From contig CAWBQT010000003.1 of assembly GCA_963790875.1 (NCBI GenBank), positions 1,426,001 to 1,490,000 of the forward strand: a DNA stretch of 64,000 bases, read 5' to 3'. A model generated the notes under the pieces. That model was not told where the DNA came from. It did no database searches and worked only from the letters and a program-made list of their open reading frames with translations. This stretch comes from AP-15 sp963790875 (GTDB lineage: Bacteria > Pseudomonadota > Alphaproteobacteria > ATCC43930 > CGMCC-115725). Numbering within the stretch: position 1 is the first letter of the stretch; the number at the start of each line of letters is the position of its first letter. The position numbers and the translations under genes were made by a program. Below, piece by piece: positions 35,084 to 43,331 of the stretch.

Positions 35084-36052
35084 CTAGCCTTTCGGCTCGG
35101 TCGGGGAGTTACCGATAACGCCGGGGTGGCCGCTAAAGCCTCCACCACCTTGCGCAGGATAAAGAAAATAGTTAATACCTCGATTGCTGTACGTAGCGTC
35201 GTATTGTTGCAGCATCCGTTTGTAATGAGACAGCAATGCATTATCCACCGTCAAATAACGTTGTGATGGAAACTCTTCTTCTTTCTTGATTTCTTCTCGT
35301 TGCTCCGCCGTGGGAAGCGCATCTGCTTTCACCCCGGTTATCCGTGCGAAGTGCTCTAGTGCATCAGGCACATTTTCGAACAAAAACGCTTCCGCACCGG
35401 GGGAAATCTTCTGCAATTCGTCGTACAATAACCGGTTTAAGAATCCTGTCTCCGCCTGCTTATCGCCGTACATCGAACCGTAATCCCTGTCGCCGGAGAC
35501 AATCCACAACTTAGTTTTGCCGACAAACTGGCAGAGTATCTGTTCCCAATTCAACTGATCTCCAATGGGATCAGCTCTTTTCCCCGGTGGGTCGCCTCGC
35601 TCCTTACGTGCCTTGGCTTTCTGTAATTGTGCTTCCGAGTGGGGCACGGCTTTGGCAAAGATCGGGGCAAGCGCCGTTGATACCTCGTCCGTCGACTGAC
35701 CAACCTTTTTGATGATGTCCATTTTCAGGGTGCGCAGCTCTGCGTTCGCCTTTTTAATCAATTGCCGGATCTCGTGCACTTGACGCCTGAGGCTCTTGCT
35801 CTGGTCTTCGGTGGCGCCGAAAAGCTGGTCAAGCACTTCGGTATTAACGTCGGACAGTTCACTAAAATGATTGCTGAGGAAATTTACCGTTTCCTTGATC
35901 GTATTCCGCTTCACCTCATCGACAACGTTTTGGGTTACGAAAATATGGTCAGCTTGTTCACGTATGGCTGCGAGGGTAAGTCTCGTCTTCATTTTCCGAT
36001 ATAGATCAAGGTATTTATTGGCGTCGATGAAAAACAAGGCATCATCAGACAT
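35084..36052 (-). CDS. PIN-like domain protein (DUF4935 type), putative nuclease
   Basis: 322 residues from ATG 36052, which is preceded by GAGGAAGG. The N-terminus ALFFIDANKYLDLYR has the first PIN acidic residue (Asp10), VVDEVKRNTI the conserved Glu, and VSGDRDYGSMYG the later Asp pair; DPIGDQLNWEQIL is typical of the DUF4935 branch. A long charged helical insertion lies between. PIN enzymes cut RNA, often as toxins. Convergent with the TIR-HEAT locus and in the same AT-richer island, hence a possible component or a neighbouring defence gene. Confidence 0.78.
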   Translation of the reverse strand: MSDDALFFIDANKYLDLYRKMKTRLTLAAIREQADHIFVTQNVVDEVKRNTIKETVNFLSNHFSELSDVNTEVLDQLFGATEDQSKSLRRQVHEIRQLIKKANAELRTLKMDIIKKVGQSTDEVSTALAPIFAKAVPHSEAQLQKAKARKERGDPPGKRADPIGDQLNWEQILCQFVGKTKLWIVSGDRDYGSMYGDKQAETGFLNRLLYDELQKISPGAEAFLFENVPDALEHFARITGVKADALPTAEQREEIKKEEEFPSQRYLTVDNALLSHYKRMLQQYDATYSNRGINYFLYPAQGGGGFSGHPGVIGNSPTEPKG

Positions 36053-36382
36053 GTTGCCTTCCTCGCCCGGCAAATCGCCGATGGCGGCCGTTTTATGGCC
36101 GTCCCCCTCTATATATGCAAGCGCCCGTGGGCATGCGAGGTGCGTTCCCGGTCGGGGCGGGGGGGGGTGCTGGATACTGGCTGCTCGGCCCGGCGCGGCG
36201 GTTTCTACATCTTGTGCCGGGCGGGCCTTTGCGCTCGCCGGAGCATTTGTCATAACATCCGATATCGGGCTTGGCCGACAGCGACACACAGCCTTGCGCC
36301 GCGCCGACGCGATAAATTGAACAGGCCTGATCCTCAGCCCTCGGTGAACTTCAAGCGGCCCGTAGAGCCAGGCGACAGCATT
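36053..36382. other. Gap with a G9 tract
   Basis: No gene seen. A run of nine G at 36159-36167 marks the return to GC-rich sequence. Another G9 tract is at 45601-45609. Confidence 0.4.
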
Positions 36383-37255
36383 TCAGAGCTTGGCCGCCGG
36401 TTCGACGAAATCGCGCGCCATCTCCTCGAGCCGCGTGACGATCTCGTCAGCGCCCGCCGCTCTGCCGCGCATCCCCAACGCGACCTCTTCGGCGCCGGCG
36501 TCGCGATAACGCTTGAGATCGTCGGTGGTGATCGGGTCGAGGTAGGGCGACACCGCCAAGGTGACCGCCGAACGCGAACGGCCGTTGGCCCTTAGCAAAT
36601 CTTCTATCCGCCGGATCTTTTCCGCGGCTCGATCGGGCAACAATTGGAAGCCGATCCAGCCGTCACCATACTCGGCCACTCGGCGCAAGGCCGGGCCGCT
36701 CTCGCCGCCGAACCACACAGGAACACCGCGGGTTTGGACGGGTTTGGGATAGCTCGCCGCGCCAGCGAAACTCACGAACTCGCCGCTGTAGGAGGTGCGC
36801 GGCTCGGTCCACAGCCGGCGCATCACCTCGATATATTCGCGGGTGCGCTCGCCGCGGCGCTCGAAGGGGATGCCCAGCGCATGGAATTCCTCCGCCGCCC
36901 AGCCGACCCCGGCGCCGAGGATGAAGCGGCCGTCGCTCAGCCGGTCGAGCGTTGCCGCCGTCTTGGCGAGCACCAAGGGGTTGCGCTCGGGGACGAGGCA
37001 GACGCCCGTCGCCATCCGGATCGTATTGGTGCAGGCCGCCACGTAGGTGAGCGCCACGAAGGGATCGGCGAGCGGATAATCTGCCGGGATGGTGACTTCG
37101 CCGGTATAGTAGGGATATTTCGACGCATAGTGCTCGAACAGCACGACGTGCTCCGGCACCCAGATCGTGGCAAAGCCAAGTCGCTCCGCAGTCGTTGCGA
37201 CTGTCCTCAGCGTTTGGGGGTCGTCGGTGCCGACCGCATAGCATCCGATCTTCAT
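36383..37255 (-). CDS. LLM-class F420-dependent oxidoreductase-like protein
   Basis: 290 residues from ATG 37255, preceded by GGAGCGGGGGAC. Luciferase-like barrel of the Mycobacterium-type 'probable F420-dependent' subgroup: TTAERLGFATIWVPEHVVLF, ATGVCLVPERNPLVLAKTAATL, GRFILGAGVGWAAEEF, VPVWFGGESGPALRRVAEYG. It would use F420 or FMN; many proteobacterial members remain unassigned. Intact and alone. Confidence 0.87.
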   Translation of the reverse strand: MKIGCYAVGTDDPQTLRTVATTAERLGFATIWVPEHVVLFEHYASKYPYYTGEVTIPADYPLADPFVALTYVAACTNTIRMATGVCLVPERNPLVLAKTAATLDRLSDGRFILGAGVGWAAEEFHALGIPFERRGERTREYIEVMRRLWTEPRTSYSGEFVSFAGAASYPKPVQTRGVPVWFGGESGPALRRVAEYGDGWIGFQLLPDRAAEKIRRIEDLLRANGRSRSAVTLAVSPYLDPITTDDLKRYRDAGAEEVALGMRGRAAGADEIVTRLEEMARDFVEPAAKL

Positions 37256-38410
37256 GTCCCCCGCTCCCTGAACCATTGTCGCGCTCCGTCAGGCTACGCG
37301 GCGTTGCGCGGTTGTTCAACGGTGCTTCGCAGTCGCCGACCAGCGCACCCGTTCGTAGACCGTCATACATTGCGCTGCAATCCTGCCAGGTCGCCACGAT
37401 CTCGGACCGCATGCCCCGCGACCGCAGCACTCGGCATGACTGTGACCGGGTTCAAGGCGACTGCGCGCTGCGTTGCGGCTCGCCGAGCCGCAGGGCGATC
37501 CCAAACCCGCAGGCGCCCGCCGTGCGCGATCAGTGCGACGGCCGTCTTTTCAAGATCGGCTGAACGGGTCTACGAGCCGAGCGAGCTGGCGCTCGCTCGG
37601 TAAAACAACGGATGCGGCTTCAAGCCCCCTGCCTCGGCCGTCGGTCGGGCGCTGCGCTACGCCCGGGGCTCCGCGCCCGCCCGCCGCCCGAACCCGAGCA
37701 ACGTGTCATTTCTACTTTGCGCGCCGGGTGACATTTCTATCTTGCGCCGACAGGTCGACAGGCTGAGCCCAATCATACACCTCGCACTGTAGAACTGGAT
37801 GCTCGCTTTTCCGCGCCTACTCGGCCAGCACGCCAGTTTCACCAATGCCTCGAATGGGGCAGTATGGGTCATTCCCACGGCGGAGCCGTGTCCAACAAAA
37901 CCGTTCCTCGCGCGTGATTGCCGGTTCCGGCACCCCTATCTTTATCTCGGTGGATTCTGCCGAGCACTCGGAACATTACGCGCTTCGCCGACGCCAACGA
38001 AAAACCCTCATGGTTTTCCGCTGAGCTCGTCCGGAAGGGACCTGAGCTGGCGTATGGAACCGCGAGTCGGATAGATAATCACGGTGGGTTCGTCGACGCG
38101 CTCCTCGCAGCCAGCGGACTGGACCGCAACGGGGAACCGAACGCCTCCGTTGAGTAGAAAAGCAGTTCGTCCCATTCGAGGACGGCGGCCGGAACTATAC
38201 CTACAGCTTCAAGCAGCCGTTACCGAACCTGCGGATACGCCGTATTTTCCCTGTGGAGACAGTCATAGGCGAGCCCGATCGCAACCTCTTCCGCCGTCGG
38301 CATCCTGCCTCCCATCACCGCACAACTGAGCGTGCCACACTACGGTATCCACTTTGAAGGCGCCGCTCAATCGGCAGGCTCTCGGCCGTTTATTCACTTA
38401 TATTATGACC
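37256..38410. other. Long gap with mobile-element scars
   Basis: 1.15 kb without an intact gene. It contains IS21-like end repeats (37704-37746) and a short plus-strand frame at 37918-38157 whose end (ELAYGTASRIDNHGGFVDAL) vaguely recalls transposase sequence. A further open piece at about 38150-38330 (QFVPFEDGGRNYTYSFKQ) is unrecognised. Probably a graveyard of insertions. Confidence 0.4.
37704..37746 (+). repeat. Pair of 18-bp direct repeats resembling IS21-family ends
   Basis: TGTCATTTCTACTTTGCG (37704-37721) and TGACATTTCTATCTTGCG (37729-37746), 25 bases apart, 15 of 18 bases alike. IS21-family elements carry multiple such repeats at each end. No istA or istB is present. Confidence 0.45.
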
Positions 38411-39280
38411 CTAGGCTCGGCGTTTGGCTTTGGCCGCCGCCTCAGCGAGCGCTCGGCGAACAAAGATCACGGCCATCTTTCGCTTGTAATCGGCCGAGCC
38501 GCGGAAATCCGCGATCGGATCGATCGCATCTGCCACCAACGCCGCCGCGTCGCGGAAAATCTTCTCGTCGGCCTTCTGGCCGGCAAGTGCGGCTTCGACC
38601 GCCGTGGCGCGCACCGGGACCATGGCAGCGGCGCCGAGCGCCACGCGCGCGTCTGCGATGCCGCCGTTTCCATCGAGTGCGACCCGTGCCGCAACCGAGA
38701 CGGTGGCGTAATCGTCCTGCGTTGCCGGCAGAAATTTGAGGAAGGCTGTGCCGCTGCCTGCGGGTTGTGCCGGGATCAGGATCTCGATCAGGATCTCATC
38801 GGGCTCGAGCAAGGTTTCGTAATAGCCGGTGAAAAACCGCTCTACCGGGATAATACGCTCGCCGCGCTCAGAGCGCGCGACGATCTGTGTATCGAGGGCG
38901 AAGAGAGCGGGCGGCGTATCGAGGTTGGGATCAGCCTGTGCCATCGCGCCGCCGAGGGTTGCCATGGATCGTATTCGCACGGTCGCGACATGCCTGCAGG
39001 CTTCGGCCAGTAGCGGCGCGCAGCAGCGAATAGACTCGGACATTGCGAGAGACTGAAGCGTGGCGAGCGCGCCGATCCTGAGTTCGCCATTCTCCTCGAT
39101 TGCGGCCAAGCCCTTGAGTGCCCGCAGGCCGATTACGATGCTCGGCCGCACCAGACGTTGCTTCATGAGATTGATAAGGCCGGTGCCGCCGGCGATGAGC
39201 TTGGACTGATCGCCATGCTGAGCCAAGAGCGCCAGCGCGTCATCGAGGCTTGCGGGTTCGAGATAGGTGAAGGAGATCAC
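38411..39280 (-). CDS. Molybdenum hydroxylase FAD-binding subunit (CoxM/XdhA-FAD type)
   Basis: 289 residues. FAD-binding PCMH fold: FTYLEPASLDDALALLAQHG, the flavin loop KLIAGGTGLINLMKQRL and the second AGG/TLGG-type motif SMATLGGAMAQADPNLD. Transfers electrons from the 2Fe-2S subunit to FAD and on to an acceptor. Its start lies one base after the 2Fe-2S subunit stop. Third gene of the L-S-M operon. Confidence 0.92.
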   Translation of the reverse strand: MISFTYLEPASLDDALALLAQHGDQSKLIAGGTGLINLMKQRLVRPSIVIGLRALKGLAAIEENGELRIGALATLQSLAMSESIRCCAPLLAEACRHVATVRIRSMATLGGAMAQADPNLDTPPALFALDTQIVARSERGERIIPVERFFTGYYETLLEPDEILIEILIPAQPAGSGTAFLKFLPATQDDYATVSVAARVALDGNGGIADARVALGAAAMVPVRATAVEAALAGQKADEKIFRDAAALVADAIDPIADFRGSADYKRKMAVIFVRRALAEAAAKAKRRA

Positions 39281-39281
39281 G

Positions 39282-39743
39282 TCACTCGGCCCCAGCCGCG
39301 GCGACGATCAATTCGATAATCTTGTAGTAGCCGGTGCAACGGCAGAGATTGCCCATCATCCAATGCTGGATCTCCGCCCGCGTCGGATGCGGATTGGCAT
39401 CGAGCAGCGCCTTCGCCGCGAGGATCTGCCCGGGCGTGCAGATGCCGCACTGAAATCCGCCATGCGCGAGAAACGCCTCTTGCAGCGGATGCAGCTGATC
39501 ACCCTCGGCAATGCCTTCGATGGTCGTGACCGCGCACCCATCGGCATGAACCGCGAGCGCGAGGCAGGAGCTGATTGGCTTGCCGTCGAGCAACACGGTG
39601 CAGACGCCGCACACGCCGACGCCGCAACTCTCTTTGGTGCCCGTGAGCTTCAGATCCTCGCGTAGGAACTCGACAAGAAGGCGGCTGTCTTCCACCTCGC
39701 GGCCGATGGGCGTACCGTTGAGCGTGAGCTTGATGGTTCTCAT
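39282..39743 (-). CDS. Molybdenum hydroxylase 2Fe-2S subunit (CoxS type)
   Basis: 153 residues with both clusters: plant-type CGVGVCGVCTVLLDG (C-x4-C-x2-C, with the fourth Cys in SSCLAL) and the helical-domain pair CGICTPG and NLCRCTGY. Relays electrons from molybdenum to FAD. ATG overlaps the large-subunit stop by four bases. Confidence 0.94.
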   Translation of the reverse strand: MRTIKLTLNGTPIGREVEDSRLLVEFLREDLKLTGTKESCGVGVCGVCTVLLDGKPISSCLALAVHADGCAVTTIEGIAEGDQLHPLQEAFLAHGGFQCGICTPGQILAAKALLDANPHPTRAEIQHWMMGNLCRCTGYYKIIELIVAAAGAE

Positions 39744-42022
39744 AGCGCGCTCGCCTTGTCGCTCATGCCTTCGAGGACCTTCTCCGCGCTGACCGGTAGT
39801 TCGAGGAGTCTCACGCCTACCGCATCGAAGACGGCATTGGTGATAGCCGCCGGCAGCGCGACATTGCTCATCTCGCCGATTGAAGTGGTCGAGAATGGCG
39901 CCGCGCCGCCGCCGCCCGGCAACAAAACGGTTTCGAGCTCGGGGATGTCCATGACGGTCGGCAGCTTGTAGTCGCCAAGATGCGCGGTGATCACCGCGCC
40001 GTCTTTCAAGACGATCCGCTCGCTCATCGCTTGGCCGACAGCCTGGACGAGTCCGCCTTCGATCTGTCCCTGATGCATGATCGGGTTGACGATCGTTCCC
40101 ACGTCATGCGCGCTGACAAGGCGCTTGAGCCGCACCTGCCCGGTCTCGCGATCGACCGCCACTTCCGCGAAATGCACAACGAAGCTCGTACGATCGCTCG
40201 GCCCGCCAGGTGTGTTCTCGCCCTGGCAGCTCAAGGGCGCCTTACCGCGTGCCGTGGCCCAGCCCATGAGCGCGCGCCGGTCGATCGTGGCACCCGAGGC
40301 AGAAAACGACCCGTCCTCGCCCGTCCGAATACCGGATGGGGCGCAATTGAGCCGCTCGGCGGCGAGTGCCGCCAGATCCTGCTTCATTTTGCCGGCGGCG
40401 GCCGCGATCGCTTGCCCGATCGTCGTCGTCAGCCTCTGACCGCTCGCGCCGGCCTCGAAACCGCTTACGAGCGTGTCGCCCTGCACGACATCGACCTCGT
40501 CGACCGAAACGCTGAAATGCTCGGCGACGAGTTGCGTCGCGATCGTATGAAAGCCGGTTCCGGTGTCGGGCGAGCCGAGCATAAGGGTGATCCGGCCGTC
40601 CGCGCCCAGCGTAAGTGTCACGGTCGAGCGCCCGAAATTTCCGGGCGGATGCTCGTAGATCGAAACACCGCGGCCGACGCCGACTGGCTTGGGCTTGCCC
40701 CAGCCGAAAGCGCGGGCGCCGGCCTCGATTGTTTCTTGGCATCGTAGATGCCGTCGCCTTTCACCGAGCGGCGTCAGATCGCCTTCGGTGATCGCGTTGC
40801 GCCGCCGTATCTCGAGCGGAGCGAGCCCCATCTCATGCGCGATCATGTCGATGTGGCTCTCGACCGCGAACGCCACCTGCGGCGCGCCGGGCGCGCGCAT
40901 GTGGCCGCAGGGCACGGTATTGGTATAGACGCGCAACACCTCAATTGCGCAATTGGGCACGCGATAGGCGCCAGCGAGCTCGCCATAGCCCCCATGCAGA
41001 GTTGGCACGGGCACAAACCCGGCATAGGCGCCGGCATTGAAGACTACCCGCGCCTCGATGGCGAGAAGCTTCGCGTCGCGGTCGACCCCTGTGCGCAAGG
41101 TGATGCTGGCGGAATGGCGCGGATTCGCCGCCGTCATCTCCTCGAAGGAATTCATCACCATCTTGACCGGTCGGCTCGCAGCGCGCGCCAGGTAGTAGCA
41201 AAGGAGCGTGTCCATCAGCGAGCCTTTGCCGCCGAAATCCCCGCCGATCACGACCGGATTGAACCGGATTCGATCCTCGGGAACCCCGATCGCGGCGGCC
41301 ATATGAGCGCGCGCGATATGCGGACCTTTATTGGCGACCCAGACATCGACGAGCCCGTCCGCGCCGATCGCGACCAGGCAGGTGTGCGGCTCGATATAGC
41401 CCTGATGGACCGAGGGAACGGCGAAGCGATGCTCGAAGATCTTATGCGCATGGGCGAGAGCGCTTGCGACATCGCCATGCCGCACCCTGAGTTGCGAGAT
41501 GACATTGGGGATCGGCGGATACATGCTGAGATCGCCGTGAATGCGGGCCGCCGCGCCGGGAGGGACCTCCACCATTTCCGCATGGATGACGGGTGCGGTC
41601 GGCTGCATCGCCTCCTCGGCGCTGAACACCGCCGGCAGCGCCGCGTATTCGACATCGATGAGCTCGAGTGCGGCCTCGGCGATCTCGACCGTATCGGCCG
41701 CGACGGCCGCCACTTTCTCGCCAACGAAGCGCACCACACCCTTGGCTAGGACCGGGATGTCTTTGCACATGCGACCATAGCGGGTATCAGGGACGTCAGC
41801 GCCGGTCAGCACGGTGTGGACGCCGGGCAGACCCTTGGCCTTGCCCACGTCGATCGAGACAACGCGCGCGCTGGGATGAGGGCTGCGCAAGGAGCGGCCG
41901 AAGAGCATACCGGGCAGCTCGACGTCGCCGGCATAGCGGGCGCGACCGGTGACCTTGGCGACCCCGTCCACCCGTCGGATCGGTTGACCGACGGCCTTGC
42001 CGCTCAGGCTCACTCCGTCCAT
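39740..42022 (-). CDS. Molybdenum hydroxylase large subunit (CoxL/XdhB type)
   Basis: 760 residues from ATG 42022, chosen because GGAG lies ten bases upstream and the family usually begins just ahead of IRRVDGVAKVTGRARYAGD. Longer frames reach 42151. Mo-cofactor segments: GGDFGGKGSLMD (first domain), GHMRAPGAPQ, GSPDTGTGFHT and GASGQRLTTTIG; the terminal SIGEMSNVALPAAITNAV holds the catalytic Glu. The AYxCSFR loop of true CO dehydrogenase is absent, so the substrate is an aldehyde, purine or N-heterocycle instead. No maturation genes (coxDEFG, mobA) follow. Confidence 0.92.
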   Translation of the reverse strand: MDGVSLSGKAVGQPIRRVDGVAKVTGRARYAGDVELPGMLFGRSLRSPHPSARVVSIDVGKAKGLPGVHTVLTGADVPDTRYGRMCKDIPVLAKGVVRFVGEKVAAVAADTVEIAEAALELIDVEYAALPAVFSAEEAMQPTAPVIHAEMVEVPPGAAARIHGDLSMYPPIPNVISQLRVRHGDVASALAHAHKIFEHRFAVPSVHQGYIEPHTCLVAIGADGLVDVWVANKGPHIARAHMAAAIGVPEDRIRFNPVVIGGDFGGKGSLMDTLLCYYLARAASRPVKMVMNSFEEMTAANPRHSASITLRTGVDRDAKLLAIEARVVFNAGAYAGFVPVPTLHGGYGELAGAYRVPNCAIEVLRVYTNTVPCGHMRAPGAPQVAFAVESHIDMIAHEMGLAPLEIRRRNAITEGDLTPLGERRRHLRCQETIEAGARAFGWGKPKPVGVGRGVSIYEHPPGNFGRSTVTLTLGADGRITLMLGSPDTGTGFHTIATQLVAEHFSVSVDEVDVVQGDTLVSGFEAGASGQRLTTTIGQAIAAAAGKMKQDLAALAAERLNCAPSGIRTGEDGSFSASGATIDRRALMGWATARGKAPLSCQGENTPGGPSDRTSFVVHFAEVAVDRETGQVRLKRLVSAHDVGTIVNPIMHQGQIEGGLVQAVGQAMSERIVLKDGAVITAHLGDYKLPTVMDIPELETVLLPGGGGAAPFSTTSIGEMSNVALPAAITNAVFDAVGVRLLELPVSAEKVLEGMSDKASAL

Positions 42023-42447
42023 GCGATAACGGCTCCGGTCTGCTTCTGCACGTCGCCCGAGTGTATCGGTCGCCTTTCTCATTTCAAAGCGCCACACCCG
42101 GCGGTTCGCAGTCGTGATCGGCGGATTATGGGTTGCGACGCATCGCACCACTGCTCAACTCGACTGTCAGTCGCAACTCGGCGAGCCCCGGCGCGACCTC
42201 CCTCGGTTGGTCGGATTATTATTCCTTGCGCTTCCTCGAAGTGGTGGTGCGGATTTGACGCTTATGTTTATTTTATTCCATGAAGGCGACGAGAGGAGCC
42301 GATAGCCGACCTTCCGCCGGAAATCTATGTCCTGATTACGCGACAACCCTGCCGCGACGGTATTCCCAGACCCTCGAGGCACTCGGCATGAGGCCACGAG
42401 CTACGCCGCGAAAGAGACCGTGCATTGAAACGCCTTGAAGCCACGGC
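42023..42447. other. Upstream region of the molybdenum hydroxylase operon
   Basis: About 425 bases without a supported gene. It should carry the operon promoter; I could not single out convincing -35 and -10 boxes. Confidence 0.35.
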
Positions 42448-42576
42448 TCACACGCCGCGGGTGGTCGAATAATGTTTGACCAGTGCAGTGACAGCCTGCC
42501 GATAGACCTCCTGCGTCTTGGCCGACAGTCCGGCCAGCTGCATGTCTTCAAGCTTTCGCGTACACAACGTTGACAT
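42448..42576 (-). pseudogene. N-terminal stub of a tyrosine recombinase
   Basis: 42 codons: MSTLCTRKLEDMQLAGLSAK, then TQEVYRQAVTALVKHYSTTRGV and a stop. This is the SAM-like core-binding domain of XerD-type integrases; the catalytic domain is missing. Preceded by GGAG. A remnant of an integrated element. Confidence 0.6.
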
Positions 42577-43331
42577 CGTCTGCTCCTTCGTCATCGACGG
42601 GAAAACCCCGCCGCGACACAGACGATAGCTTCACAAGCCACCCTCAGGAGATCCCCCCACTCCCCTCGGCTGCGCTACAGGCCCAGCCGTCCGTTCGACC
42701 CCCGCCCGCTCCCCCGACGCTCTTCACCCGGCCGCACTCGAACGACAGAGATGCGCCGTAAGGGGCCGTTCCCGCCCTCAGCCCGGAACGGGCGTGTGCG
42801 ACCCGAAGCCGTCATTTAAGCCGCCGTCCCCGCGCACTGCACGCTGCGACCGGAGATGGCTCAGACTCAGACGCGGAGTTATGCTCAAGTACTGAAGCCG
42901 GTGCGGCTTCCAGTGACAAACGGGGATGCGATCGACCTCTGGCGTCGATCGGACACCGCGGAAGACACGAAGGTGTTTTCGTGCAGCAGGACGGGGCTTT
43001 ATACCCATTTCGACGAGCTGGTCGCGGTCGCCGGTAAGACCGTTCTTGCCTCTGAAAAGAAGATGCTCCGGTGAAGTGTAGCTGCGGAAATCACCACCGA
43101 ACTGTCGAAGCTCGCGCCGGGATCCATCCCTCCGTTTCCCAGGACTTCTCCAGCAAACGACGACAACTCGTGCGGCGGAACGATGGGCCCCGGCTTTCGC
43201 CGGGGAGGCGAATGAAGGGGTAAGCGGCCGAATCCATTCACAGCCTCTCCGCTGCCGCCGTTGCACGCGGCGCTGCGAATAACGCTTTTCGGCCAGGAAC
43301 GCGAGGCAGATGTCGGCTGTCAACGGGGCTT
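42577..43331. other. Gap between integrase stub and histidine kinase
   Basis: 755 bases with no gene I can support. Frames are open on both strands at 42856-43074 (plus) and 42778-43323 (minus) but neither resembles a known family. A REP palindrome lies at 43188-43205. Confidence 0.4.
43188..43205. repeat. REP palindrome
   Basis: CCCCGGC-TTTC-GCCGGGG, a perfect 7-bp stem, third copy of the core found at 18250-18302 and 23277. Confidence 0.7.

Noticed and set aside
42778..43323. 181-codon minus-strand frame before the histidine kinase
   Set aside because: No family resemblance, crosses a REP palindrome, Arg-rich composition; treated as non-coding.
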